Shown: piece by piece, positions 1 to 9,699 of the stretch
How positions within the stretch are numbered: the first letter of the stretch is position 1
How the letters are laid out: every line of letters starts with the position of its first letter
Assembly (NCBI GenBank): GCA_023853785.1
Contig: JAJIRX010000394.1
Location: 1-19,564, forward strand
Length of the DNA stretch: 19,564 nucleotides
Direction of reading: 5' to 3'
Source: Psilocybe azurescens
Taxonomy: Eukaryota > Basidiomycota > Agaricomycetes > Agaricales > Agrocybaceae
Program-made: the position numbers and the translations under genes
The notes under the pieces: generated by a model
What the model was told of the DNA's origin: nothing
Databases searched by the model: none
Seen by the model: only the letters and a program-made list of their open reading frames with translations

Positions 1-397
1 ATAAAAGAATATCATGCTTCTCCTTGAAGCATATTTTCCGCCAATTTCGTACCACGCCTGCCTTCCTTCTGTCTAGTCCAGCTCGCCAGCCCCGCCCCGT
101 CCCCAAACAAACCTAACCCATCCCATCCTAATCCGAGCTTAATACATGAACCTAACGCATAAAAGTAAGAGTGTCCCTTCATTCGAGTAATTTTTTGCTG
201 TTTTATTTTTCTTCTTCTTATTGATTAGAGAGACGATATTTGAATAGTGGTGTATCAGATACGCGAGAGATAGCTGAGGGACCAGTGACGATGTCGGTGT
301 CGACGTCGACGTCCCGTAGAGATAGATATGCCCATACATATGTAGGGCCACAGAATTTGAAACAAAACCTTGAAAGTTGACGGACGGACGGAGAAAA
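1..397. other. Non-coding flank downstream of the CNOT11-like gene
   Basis: I see no gene here. Positions 14-20 and 26-32 form a 7-bp inverted repeat (ATGCTTC / GAAGCAT) around a 5-nt loop. Positions 60-140 are C-rich on the plus strand and could belong to a neighbouring gene outside the window. A short GTCGACGTCGACGTC-like repeat lies near 296-313. The stretch just below the stop codon at 398 would hold the 3' untranslated region of the minus-strand gene. Confidence 0.5.
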
Positions 398-2103
398 TTA
401 GAACCTGGATGTAGCGATGACGCGATAGAGTGTATTCGCCTCCTCGAATCGAGCATTACGAAGGCTGAAGTGAGCCATTTCGGTCGAATCCGCGTCAGCG
501 GTCGGGTCGACGATGGACAGCTTGATAAGCGAGTTATAGAAACGGCATAGCTACAACACCAAGAAAAGAAGGCAAAGTCAGGCTATGACCGTTCTATTAC
601 AAGAAAACGACGTAAAACTTACGTTTTGGACTCCTTTCGCAAAGCGATCATCACTGATGTTGCCCTCACGTTCCTCCCGCTCTGCACGGTCCAGCCAATT
701 GATGCACTCATGGACAAAGCGGGCGAGCACCTCAATCAGCACGAGATCCGCAACCGTAGAATAGCCTTGCACAGTCACCCGCGTTTTGGTCGCGCAAAAG
801 GCGGCCAAAGAGATCGAAGGTGGCGAGCGTAGGCGGCAAGAACGGGATGACATCGAGGAAGGGGTAGGGGGTTGTTCTTCTCCGGGTTAGGGTGGGTGAG
901 GAGAGCAACCAAGAGAGGATGCGCAATTATGGGATTGTGGGCTATGATTGGGGCGAGGTCGATTGAGGTGATGATGCTTGTGTTGGCAAGGTCGGGGATA
1001 ATCGGTGCCAGCATCTGAAAGCGAACGGAGTCAATGATGATACATCATAAAAGAAAAGTACACACTCTCTGCTCAGACAGACTGAGAACGCGATCGCGGG
1101 CAGCCAGGAGAAGTTTCATCGCATGGATGAGCCTCTCGTTCTTTCTGTCCTCGTCAAAATTGATTGGAGAACGAGACGAGATATCTGGGATGGCGCGAGG
1201 AGCTGGCGATCTCGTGTCATGAATGTAGTTATGCGTATACGTAGTGTTGGTCGTGGATTCGTCAGTATCGGAGGAGGCCGATAGCCTGCTTTTATTTTGG
1301 AAATAATAATAAGTAGAATCGTCTCTGGATGAAGGGGAAAGGCACGATTAGCATCCGATTCATCGACTGAGCAATGGAGAGGCTTACATGTCAGAAATAC
1401 TATTATACAATTCTTCATCAAGGACCAAATTAATCGCTCTTAGTTTAGGGGAAGAGGACAGCGCGACAGCGTGCTGGGGAATACGGGCCAATCTGCAGGT
1501 TGTATGAGATCAGAAGTTTGGCCGGCTGTTATGCATGTGGCACTCACGTCGTTACCATCACCTTTCAGGATTTTCCACAAAACCCAAACAAACTGCTCGT
1601 TGGGGCTAACACCCCCATCGTTCGCAATGCTGACGGCCTTTTCACGCTCCCCTCACGTAAGCCACGAGGAGAGCCGATTTAAATGGGTTGATGGTGACAG
1701 GATGGGGCGTATACAGCGAATACAGAATAAAAGAGACCAGAATCCGTTGAGCTAGCTATAGAGAGTACACATCGTCGTCAGTCCTTGTTGGTGTAGAAAT
1801 GGGCATAGATGGAGATCAGATACTGACCTCAGCAGACGTGTTGGAATCAAGAATTGGCAACAACGCGTCAAGAGCCAGCTGAAATCGCGAGGTTGGCTGA
1901 ACGAGCTGGGTGAAAGCCAAAGCTGCTGTCGAGCACGGGAGAGAAAACGCCCTTGCTAGCAGGTGGTTGACAGATGCTCGAATGGAATCGCCAGAAGTGA
2001 GGGTTTGGAGCTGGGTCGTGGTTGTCGTGGTCGCCGCCACCGCCACCGCCGGAGCTTTCTTCAAGCTGGTCGAGGTCCCTGACGGCGAAGAATGGGACTG
2101 CAT
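398..2103 (-). CDS. CNOT11: CCR4-NOT complex subunit 11 (CNOT11-like), frame broken at five homopolymers
   Basis: Likely CNOT11 homologue (DUF2363 family), which with CNOT10 forms a module docking on the CNOT1 scaffold of the cytoplasmic CCR4-NOT deadenylase. I splice six exons: 2103-1828, 1755-1548, 1492-1388, 1324-1066, 1014-623 and 550-398; introns are 51-72 nt with GT...AG ends. Recognisable blocks are RFQLALDALLPILDSN and FILYSLYAPHP with INPFKSALL (N-terminal half), FVWVLWKILKGDGND, and the C-terminal domain with LAPIIAHNPIIAHPLL, FVHECINWLDRAE and FYNSLIKLSIVDP. The first proper ATG is at 2103; an upstream TTG extension (2172) looks like leader. Five one-base indels interrupt it: C run 1649-1652 (one extra), G runs 1476-1479 and 1448-1451 (one short each), G run 867-871 (one extra), T run 784-787 (indel). 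Corrected, it would be about 463 aa. It is either a recent pseudogene or a functional gene with sequence errors. Family assignment is from memory of conserved blocks. Confidence 0.75.
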
Positions 2104-2737
2104 TCCTAGGCCAGGAAATACCAAAAACAAGAGGCGGACGGGCCAAGTTGCGTTCACCCAACCAAACCACAAGAAACAGCCGAGAACAAGATAAATGCTC
2201 CTTTACGTAATCATTTTTATCAGGTGATCTTAGGCCCGATTACTCCGCCTTGGCATTCTCACTCCTTTCATTTTTTCTTTCCTTTGCCTCTCTCAACCAA
2301 CTCTCAACGTGAGATTTCAGCCATACAAAGGCATTCATCTATGTGAATTCTCTAAGCTCTGCTCTATAAAACCTCGACCTGGCAATTTTTTTGGCATTGG
2401 TTCATTTCCCAGGTCCATCCAACCCTCCCCATCAATCAATAACTATCAAAGCGCCAATCTCACATCAAATGTCTCGGAACCATTAGGCCATATCCCGAGG
2501 AAGGTCGAGTTCCTTGAAAAGCTTTGAAAGCAGCGAAAAACCACAGCAAAAACGGTACATCCATAAAGACAGGAAATATAAGAGTTTGAACTATATTGTG
2601 GAAAACGACTCTCTTAAAGATCAGTGGGAATCGGGATGCAGACTTCTAGATACATGTGTTCAGTATGAGTCAAGACAGGACTAACTCGAGCGAAAATCTT
2701 AGGTTACTTATAAAGCGAGCTAAGTATCTAAAAATAC
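2104..2737. promoter_or_regulatory. Intergenic region: CNOT11-like promoter, plus an orphan promoter-like segment on the plus strand
   Basis: The minus strand here must carry the promoter and leader of the CNOT11-like gene. On the plus strand a TATAAAA box (2365-2371) is followed by a C/A-rich leader-like stretch and an ATG at 2469, but that reading frame stops after five codons. It looks like the promoter of a lost or very short gene. I find no convincing protein; the 72-codon plus-strand frame at 2309-2527 resembles nothing I recognise. Confidence 0.35.
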
Positions 2738-4398
2738 TTAAAGCCGATTACGACTACAGCGTACGCAAGCGAGAATTGAGCACCCTCTGCAGACCTAAAA
2801 TATCGTGTTAATACAACCAAAACATCCCACTCGAATCGAGAACATACCAGAAGATAGTTAGGAAAGTTGAAGTGGCACTGCTCGCATGGTCCTCCTCCCG
2901 GACGATATCTCCAATTATGGCGTTCACAGTTGTGATTGACCCGGAGGGTCTCCACCATCTCTTGGATCTGCGCTGCCATTTGCTCCGGTACCATGTTACG
3001 AACAGCCCGAGCTCCAAGCTCATTCTCTACTCTTTGCTGAGCAGTTTCAAGGAGACGAGCCTCCTCCCATTGCGGGCATTCACAATTCTTCCACGGGGCC
3101 GCACACAAATAGCAGAACTCGCTCCGGCATAGGCATGTCATATGGTAACAGCCCAGATCAAGTTCGACGAGAGTCTGGCAGCCCGGACATGTTTGCCATC
3201 CTTCTCTGCGAGCAAGAGCTCGAAGCTCGACTGTTGATCTGTTGACAGGGCAGTCGTCCTCCTCGTGTGCCATCTGCTTGCATCGCGAACAAGTAGACAT
3301 CCAACAGTCTGCGCAGAATATCTGGGACCCGATTATACCTTCAGCCGACCCGAGGAACTTTGAGCAAGATGGGGTAACGCAGTAAACTCTATCTTTCGAT
3401 AAGACGCTGAACTCGGCATGTTTCTCCTGAAAGGTCTTGTTCAAGGGAGAGGTGATAAATGGAGCCACATCGGCGACTGGGATACGCTCCTGGCAGCACC
3501 TCAGAGGGAATAAAGACTCGTCACGAACAAAATGTTCAATCAAAGATACCACGCATGGTCGACAATAGTAATGATCGCAGGGCGTGTGAAGGGCGCTACT
3601 AGATCGTAGCTCCTCGGTACAAATCGTACATTCCACGCTATCAAAATAAATGTTAAGTTTAATTAATACATTAGCAAGCAGATTGAAATGTCACCCACGT
3701 TTTATGACGATTCACGCTCGGCCCTGCTGTTCCATTCACGTGTACCTTGATTGTGTACTTCTGACTTTTGGGAGCCGAGGCCGCAGATGGAGCTAGTAGC
3801 TCAGCCGCAACGGACTCTTCTTCCTCCAAGTCGGATGGCGTTTCTGGCTGTTTTCCCGCGGCCTTCATCACTGGTGGAACAGAACTAGTGAACCACAAAG
3901 AATTTAAAAACACATAGCGTAATACTAGAGAGCGTAAGAAACGCACCTCCGCGGATCAGGATGCATCACAAAAGCTGGATTCTCCACACGTGCTTGAGCT
4001 GGGCTCTGCTCTGGCATCGGCTCTCCACGAGACAGCATCTCCGCGGCACGTCTATCCGCATCCGCCGCCTCCTCAGCAACAACCAGTGCCGCTACATATG
4101 CCTCATCCGCACTCACAGCATCTGCAATACTCTTAGCCAACTTCTCATCCTCTACCAGGGTGATGATCTGCTGATAGTGCAGACACTGCAGCTCAAAGGC
4201 CACTTCCTCGTCGGTGGGAGGAGAGTCAGCGCGGGATTTACCCTTACGTGAGTTGAAAACCTCTACGAGATCCTCAAGAGCCAGTTTGGCGATTAGGGCA
4301 GAGGTTTCGGGATCCATCTCATAATCGGCGGCACGGGAAGAGGAACCACTGGCAGACTGGGCAATCGATGGGGCCCGTGAGGGACCTAACAAAGACAT
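2738..4398 (-). CDS. RBR (RING1-IBR-RING2) E3 ubiquitin ligase, paralogue A, intact
   Basis: Predicted RBR-type E3 ligase, which takes ubiquitin from an E2 onto a RING2 cysteine before passing it to a substrate. Four exons (4398-3947, 3884-3699, 3637-2848, 2794-2738; introns 62, 61 and 53 nt) sum to 1485 nt, an unbroken 494-aa protein. Residues 1-150 are acidic and helical with no known domain. RING1 spans about 216-261 (CTIC, CDHYYC, CC); the IBR about 299-342 (FCADC, CSRC, HEEDDC); RING2 about 363-400 (CPGC, then GCYHMTC). C376 in GCYHM occupies the position of the catalytic cysteine (parkin C431). After a helical stretch, a Cys/His tail follows (CERH, CEQCHF, then CRGC...C..C in the last exon). 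Substrate is unknown. The next gene upstream (4990-6322) is a paralogue with the same intron positions. The start ATG follows TTATAACC. Confidence 0.9.
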
Positions 4399-4566
4399 GG
4401 TTATAATTCAGATGCCCTAGACAACTCCCGTAATAGGTATGGGAGGGAAAGTGGCTTACTCTTCAGACGGAATCACAATGCAGGGCAAGGTGCTAATGGT
4501 GGTAGAGATCTGAAGAGGGAGACAGGTGCCCGTGGGAAATCGTGTCTTCGAGATGGGCTTTTATAA
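4399..4566 (-). promoter_or_regulatory. Promoter and leader of RBR paralogue A
   Basis: On the minus strand a TATAAAA box lies at 4565-4559, about 160 nt before the ATG. The leader holds a 9-bp inverted repeat, TCTGAAGAG at 4509-4517 and CTCTTCAGA at 4459-4467, about 41 nt apart. The same TATA spacing, a C-rich CCCACGGGC block and the same inverted repeat occur before paralogue B, so promoter and coding region were duplicated together. GTAAGC directly after the second repeat arm could be a leader intron donor, but paralogue B lacks it. Confidence 0.55.
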
Positions 4567-4989
4567 TGACGATAAGAAGGTACTAAGCGCCCGTCGTCTT
4601 ATCGATCCGCGTGTCATTTATCTGTGGTGTTTTGGTCACGCACATGTACACATAAGTTGAAGATGCTGCGCTTGAAACGTAGTTGGGTCCTTGGTTCGAT
4701 CTTTTATTATGTTGAACCGCCGCGAGGGCGAACATGTGCTGAGGCTTAGAAATATCGATGACTGGGCATCAAAGCGTAGTATACCATCTGACCTAAGGCT
4801 GGCTCATGATGTGTTATCTTTTTTACTTCTTCTGATGGAATAACGAACCACGACGACGATAAGCAAGGAAGGTATGTATATTTTAATAACGTGGATACGC
4901 CATTTCTTTCTTATGCCTGAGGTAAGAACACAACCTGTCTTACCGCAGAATGAAATATGAGATACCAGGGCCAAATATTCGTCTTTTTA
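4567..4989. other. Spacer between the two RBR paralogues
   Basis: I find no gene. I looked here on the minus strand for the missing C-terminal part of paralogue B (the helical region and Cys/His tail present in A) and saw none. The stretch next to 4567 probably contains upstream promoter elements of paralogue A; a GGGCGCTTA block there is shared with the region upstream of paralogue B. Confidence 0.5.
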
Positions 4990-6322
4990 TCATTGGGGAC
5001 ATTCACATGTCTTCCACTTGAGCGCGCAAATGTAGCAGAACTCTGTTGCGCACCGGCAAGTGATGTGATTGCACCCTTGGGTCTTCTCAACTAGCCTGCT
5101 GCATCCCGGGCACGTTTTCCATCCAGATTTATGGGCGAGTACACGTAATTCAATTGTTGCAGCGTTGAGGGCGCAATCATCTTCTTCGTGAGCTTCCCTC
5201 TTGCATCTAGGGCAAGTGCACAGTGTACATGTAGGGCAGACGACGCTGTCGACTTGGCGATAATTAGTGGAGGATCCGAGGAATGTGGAGCAGATAGCGT
5301 TGGCGCAGTATATTCTGTCGTTTGACGGGACGCTATACTCGGCCTCTTTTGATGATAAACCTTGAGTAAGGCATCCGGGAGGAAGGGAGTAACGTCGGCC
5401 ATTGGTATAGGCTGTAGACCGCAGCATTTTAGAGGGAAAAGGCTTTCGTCTCGGGTTGAGTATTCGACGAGAGATGTGATACAGGTCTCGCAATAAAAAT
5501 GATCGCATGGTGTGCGGAGGGCCTTGATGTATCGTACTCTGTCAGTACAGATGGTACAGGGGATGCTGTGGAAAATATTCAGCCTTGAATTATAAAAGTA
5601 TGAATGACCAGTGTACCTCCTGTTGCGATTGACGCTGGGACCTGCAGTTGCGTTCGGCCTTGACTCTATTTCCTTGCCTTTCCTATCAGATGCTTTGCCC
5701 TTTGAGAGTTCTTTGAGTTCCTTTGAGCGCTCCAATCTGTCGAAAGTCCCAACAAAGCTTTCAGTATCGGATATTTCATCGTCCTCGGCTTCGTCTTCAG
5801 CTGATATGTGCACACTAGCGAAGAAATTGGTTGATAAGACAATGAACACTGTGAGTGAGATCGATGAAGATACCTTGGTGGCTCAGGATGCATTATGAAG
5901 TCCGGCTCCTCGATCCGAGCCTGAGCAGCAGAAGGGGTCGGAAGCCTCTCACCACGAGAGAGCATCTCAGCTGCCCTCCTATCCGCAGCAGCGGCCTCTT
6001 CTGTGGCAATGAAAGCCTCGAGATACGCCGCATCGGCGCTCACAGCGTCTCCGATGCTCTTGGCAAGCTTCGCGTCCTCGGAGACGGCGAGAAGCTGCTG
6101 AAAGGACTCAAGTTGCAGCTGATAAGCAAACTCCTCATCAGTCAATGGTGCGTCCACACGCGATTTTCCTTTTCGTGCGGTTAAGGTCTGCTCTATATCT
6201 TCGAGAGCGAATTGGGCAATGAGAGCGGACGTTTCGAAGTCGAAGTCGAAGTCATAATCGGCAGAGGACCGAGGTGGACCGTGCGCAATCGATGGAACAG
6301 ATTGGGAGTATATAAGAGACAT
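4990..6322 (-). CDS. RBR (RING1-IBR-RING2) E3 ligase, paralogue B; frameshifted and lacking the C-terminal tail
   Basis: Tandem paralogue of the gene at 2738-4398. Exons are 6322-5874, 5814-5617 and 5565-4990; introns of 59 and 51 nt fall at the same places as in A. The total is 1223 nt, one short of a whole number of codons. The break is at the T run 5347-5350 (A run on the coding strand): one further A would join RING1 (CTIC, CDHFYC, CC, from about residue 219) to the IBR (CPTC, CPRC, HEEDDC) and RING2 (CPGC, GCNHITC, CYIC), giving about 407 aa with the catalytic-type cysteine near 381. Where A reads CECPQW and continues, B reads CECPQ then TGA, so the last roughly 85 residues, including the C-terminal Cys/His tail, are absent. 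The N-terminal acidic helical region is conserved. It could be a working truncated E3, if the indel is an error, or a decaying copy. Confidence 0.82.
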
Positions 6323-6486
6323 TTCAATTCATAGAGATTTAGTGCGATAAGACTGGAGTATGTCTAGCTCTTCAGATAGGATCACGAATGCTGAACTTGA
6401 ATGGCGATGGTCTGGTGGGAGATATCTGAAGAGCGAGACAAGAGCCCGTGGGGAAGGAATCACGGTTGGAGCGGACTGTTATATGG
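6323..6486 (-). promoter_or_regulatory. Promoter and leader of RBR paralogue B with a 12-bp inverted repeat
   Basis: The minus strand has a CATATAA box at about 6485-6479, roughly 160 nt before the ATG as in paralogue A. The leader contains a perfect 12-bp inverted repeat, GCTCTTCAGATA at 6367-6378 and TATCTGAAGAGC at 6423-6434, 44 nt apart. The 9-bp core is identical to that in the paralogue A leader. It could be a pair of protein-binding sites or an RNA stem; the sequence cannot decide. Confidence 0.5.
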
Positions 6487-6908
6487 GCAAGTTAAGCGCC
6501 CAGGTCTTCTTAAGCGATGGCCACCTTATTGACACTGAGCTGGTTCGCGGTTTACAAGTCGAACCGCATTGTACAAGTGAGCCATAGGAGGTTTACCGCA
6601 TCCTCGCTACCCCTCAAGATCCAGGCTAACAGGGATTCCCTGGCTATATTTGAAGCATATCATATGACGAATCTACAGGGCACACAGTCGTCAAATCACA
6701 AGGTGCTGTGAGAACGACTACTATACTTAGCGGCACGTAACGCTCACTAGTGACTCAACTCAATGTCATAGCACATACTTATCACTGAAGACAACTTGTA
6801 TTAGTAACTATTACTTATATTTTATGGGACACGTGTTGTATCCGAAGAACCGAGCAGGCTCAAACATGCACATACAGTACATCCTTTGCTATATCAAGTA
6901 CATATGCA
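6487..6908. other. Spacer between RBR paralogue B and the Harbinger element
   Basis: I see no convincing gene. Short open frames at 6360-6587 and 6517-6711 on the plus strand overlap the RBR promoter and have no recognisable features. The stretch 6720-6900 is moderately AT-rich with no repeats that I could identify. Confidence 0.4.
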
Positions 6909-7035
6909 TTAGGGCCCGTTCGGCTAGCAACGCTCCACGGAGCGTGTCTGCCAAAACCAGGGCCTAAGCCGAAATTGATGGCTTAAGCCTGATTGAAGCG
7001 TTGCCGCCTAGCAAGAAGTGTTCGGCTGCATCCCG
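6909..7035. repeat. Left terminus and subterminal repeats of the Harbinger element
   Basis: TTA then GGGCCCGTTCGGCTAGCAAC opens the element. GTTCGGCT recurs directly near 7020, CTAGCAA recurs near 7009, CAACGCT is mirrored by AGCGTTG near 6998, and GCTCCACGGAGC is a short palindrome. Clustered repeats like these are typical transposase-binding sites in DNA transposons, but binding is inferred. Confidence 0.55.
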
Positions 7036-7194
7036 TTCCGTTTAAGTCTGTGACATCGCTTGCCACGTCATTCCGTAATCCTTTCATTCCCAGTTACTAT
7101 CGACATATCCCTTCCAACTTCACTATTTATCTCCAGTCTATTATCCCTGCTCACTCATTTAATTGATTAATACTCTCTCTTTATATATCTCTCA

Positions 7195-8296
7195 ATGCCA
7201 CCCAAAAATCCGATTCAAAGACTGAAAATAAGGCCAAAAAACCGTCAATTCGATGTATTTGGACTGATGCAGATAATGCTATTTTGGTCGAAATTCTCAA
7301 GGCACAGAAGAATGCTGGCAACCAGTCAGGGGCGGGGTGGAAGAAGACACTTGCAGAGGCTGCTCTACAAAAACAACCTTCTCGGGGTGCTCCAAAATCA
7401 GCCGCTAAATGCAGTGATCATTGGTCCAATGTATGTCATGATTTTGATACTTTGAATTAATGCTAACACTTTAATAGATAAAAAGACTTTTTGGAGGTGT
7501 TTGCAATCCGTGCAGCCTCTGGCTTTGGTTGGGATGATGGCACAAAAACTGTGACTGCGACTGACTCTGTTTGGAAGGACTATATCAAGGTTTGTTATTT
7601 TTGTTTGTTTAAACTATGTTTCTTAGATTTTTTTTTTTGAAAGGCACATCCGGGTGCTGAGCGTTGGAGGACTACTCCTTTTGTGCTCTATGAGGATGTT
7701 CAGTATCTTGTCAATGGTATTGTGGCTACTGGTGCTGGGGCCTTCCATCCTGGCCAAGCACTACCACCACCTGCTCAGACTATCGAAGTCATTAGTGATT
7801 GTGATGATGATCCTTTTGTGGACAATCACTCTGAGCCCCAGACATTGGCAGAGACAGGCTCTGACACCAGCATAGATATCAGCTCTGAGAATGTGCCTGA
7901 GGTATTTTAATTAACATTTTATTATTATATATAATGCTTACAAGTTGAGTTGTGATACAGCCTTCCTTGGTCCCACCCAGCCGCAAGCATGTTCAGGCAG
8001 ATTCTGATGATGATTTATCATCTCTAGCCCAGTCTGCATCGACCAAAAAAGCACGTCGCCGTAATGCCACTCAAGCAGATTCCATATCAGATGTTGCAAA
8101 TGCTCTTTCTGTTCTTTCAAAGAGCATGAACATGGGTATGCCTACTCCTCAGCGTTGCAGGAAGGCTATCAAGCTTGTTTTTGAAGATGGTGAATATTCC
8201 GAACATGAAGAATCTGACATTATGGTTTTATTTGCAAAGGATGTGTCTTTTGCAGATACATATGCTGATATTCCTCGTAAAGAGGGCCGTGTTTGA
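7195..8296 (+). CDS. Myb/SANT-like DNA-binding protein of the Harbinger element (frame disturbed)
   Basis: Partner protein of PIF/Harbinger transposases; in better studied elements it binds the transposon ends and aids nuclear entry of the transposase. Exons: 7195-7430, 7478-7589, 7644-7901 and 7961-8296, with introns of 47-59 nt. The SANT-like part reads WTDADNAILVEILKAQ with GWKKTLAEAAL, then after intron 1 FLEVFAIRAASGFGWDDG and VWKDYIKAHPGAERW, followed by PFVLYEDVQYLVNGIVATG, an acidic serine-rich linker, a KKARRR basic patch that could be a nuclear signal, and a C-terminal region ending PRKEGRV. The ATG frame must lose step at the A run 7204-7208 (one base short), and a second offset occurs just after intron 1 (about 7479-7485). 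The net change is three bases, so exon 3 onward agrees with the total length. Either compensating mutations or sequence errors explain this. Confidence 0.78.
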
Positions 8297-8381
8297 TTCA
8301 TTCGTAACTCTCTGTCTAGCTTTAATTCGTAAACTTAATTTCTTTTCTTTTTAATTCTGCTCTTTTTTTACCAACCCCCAC

Positions 8382-8513
8382 TCATACAAATAACACCCTT
8401 AGTATACCCCTACTGTACTTGACATCTTTGTAATTCCTCTTGATAATCAATCCACATTCTTTTGCAATTGCATCCCATCTATTGCCTGCTCTTTCACGCT
8501 CTTCCACAGTAAT
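8382..8513 (-). pseudogene. Harbinger transposase, C-terminal fragment cut off by Gypsy-1
   Basis: This minus-strand piece encodes the last 43 or so residues (EERERAGNRWDAIAKECGL and onward, ending GILRVLFV) and stops at 8382-8384. Its upstream codons lie at 15308 and beyond, on the far side of Gypsy-1. Deleting Gypsy-1 with one copy of GTAAT restores the reading ...ELGIT-ITVEERERAG... without a frame change, which shows that both pieces were one gene before the insertion. The stop is 85 nt from the stop of the convergent Myb gene. Confidence 0.85.
8509..8513. repeat. Target-site duplication of Gypsy-1, left copy (GTAAT)
   Basis: GTAAT directly precedes the LTR start TGTTACG and matches the five bases directly after the other LTR at 15308-15312. 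Five-base duplications are normal for Ty3/gypsy integrases. Confidence 0.93.
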
Positions 8514-8950
8514 TGTTACGGCTTCAAGCTTATATTCACGTGCGTGGATAAAGCCAACAGTCAAGTAGTCGAGAACAGCGAGTTCCAAGCAGTGTCAAGT
8601 AAGAGGAGGTTAGATTCTCAAGAACTAGCTAAAGAATACAGTGGATCCTTCCTGGTATAAATACTATGAACCACACAGCAAGTTGAAACGAGTTTGAATG
8701 TTCATCAGCAGATGTATATAAGAATAGAGGAAACAGATCAAGCGTTCATCGAAAGATGTATCATAAAAGATAGAAGTGAAAGTCCATCAAAGATATGATG
8801 GAGCCTCGTAGATATGATGGAAAGCAAAGCTCATCAGAACATACGATGATGTATCAATGATGTGACAGATGACAAAGAAAAGGGAAAAGAAAAGAAAGGA
8901 GAAAGGAAAAGAAAAAGCAAAAGAAAAAAGAAAATAAAGTGTCCATAACA
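8514..8950 (-). repeat. Gypsy-1 3' LTR
   Basis: 437 bp, starting TGTTACGG and ending CCATAACA on the plus strand, so TG...CA in either orientation. It matches 14870-15307 almost base for base. On the plus strand its right end is an AG-only stretch (about 8873-8938), so on the element strand the LTR starts with a long pyrimidine tract. Confidence 0.96.
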
Positions 8951-9676
8951 TTACCCCCCTTCTAAGGTTCGACTGTCCCAGTCGAATGGTCTTCAGTATC
9001 CGTGAGGGTTCTCCAGTATTGTTTGCGATGCCAACGTCATCCGTGGGGTCATCATAATCAAAGTAATTGCTTCTGTAAGGAGAGTCGTTACGCTTGAAAG
9101 GACAGTATCTTGTTGTATGTCCTGGTCCTCAGCGGTGGCAGTGGTTGCAGGTGAGCTTGGGGCAATATTGTCATATATGTCCCAACTTTCCACATGCGAA
9201 GCATGTAACGTCCGGTCGACGTTGATTCCCAACACTTGTCTGTCGGGCTTGAGTCGGGCGATGAGAAGGCGTGCCGGTCTGATTGTTGATGTCAAAAGGT
9301 TGTGGTGGATCAGCGCCGGTGAGTTGTTCCGTGGGGGTGTCTGCGTGCGGTGTTTGATGAGCACGTGTTCGATGGCTCGCTCAAACCCTTGAGTTGAAGA
9401 TGTTTGAGGAGTCGGTGGCAGCTTTGTGGTGGACTCGGACTCTCGCCTGTTTGATTGCGATGTCCGCCTCGATGATTCGTGATTTCGCCAGATAAATAGT
9501 TGAAGAATTCAAGTTCTCGTTCGATAAAGGGGGGGCAAAAGGCTTCCGACGTCATATCGGTTTTCGGCATTTTTCAAGATTTCAAGTAGTTCGTAGACGG
9601 AGAGAGTATTAAAAGGTTGAGACGATGTAGTAGTAGATTGGGGAACAGATGAGGCACGAGCAGTGGAATGAGACAT
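8951..9676 (-). pseudogene. Gypsy-1 post-pol ORF B: degraded protein with two CCHC zinc knuckles
   Basis: The ATG at 9676 opens MSHSTARASSVPQSTTTSS, a Ser/Thr-rich start, then FNTLSVYELLEILKNAENRY. After frame changes near 9530-9480 a polar stretch leads to two knuckle motifs at 9203-9102: CFACGKLGHI, one TGA, QYC; then CNHCHR, one TGA, GPGHTTRYC. Both fit C-x2-C-x4or5-H-x4-C if each TGA (9173-9171, 9131-9129) was once a sense codon such as CGA. The acidic end FDYDDPTDD follows, and the frame stays open across the polypurine tract into the LTR. A second nucleic-acid-binding protein after pol is not part of the basic gypsy plan. The knuckles are clear; the full extent and any function are uncertain. 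Confidence 0.6.
8954..8963 (-). other. Gypsy-1 polypurine tract
   Basis: AGAAGGGGGG on the minus strand, three bases before the 3' LTR. This is the expected place and composition for the plus-strand DNA primer in reverse transcription. Confidence 0.85.
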
Positions 9677-9699
9677 TGTTGGATATCAATGTTTGTTGC

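Noticed and set aside
296..313. Short GTCGAC repeat as a regulatory element
   Set aside because: Too short, lies in the 3' flank, and nothing else supports it.
2104..2172. Hydrophobic N-terminal extension of the CNOT11-like frame that resembles a signal peptide
   Set aside because: It opens with TTG, not ATG; the first ATG is at 2103, and CCR4-NOT subunits are cytosolic.
1471..2210. Plus-strand open frames of 60-94 codons
   Set aside because: They lie antisense to well-spliced exons of the CNOT11-like gene and show no domain.
4399..4460. Leader intron in RBR paralogue A (GTAAGC near 4457, AG near 4420)
   Set aside because: The donor is not conserved in paralogue B and the 9-bp repeat arm overlaps it; no evidence beyond the short motifs.
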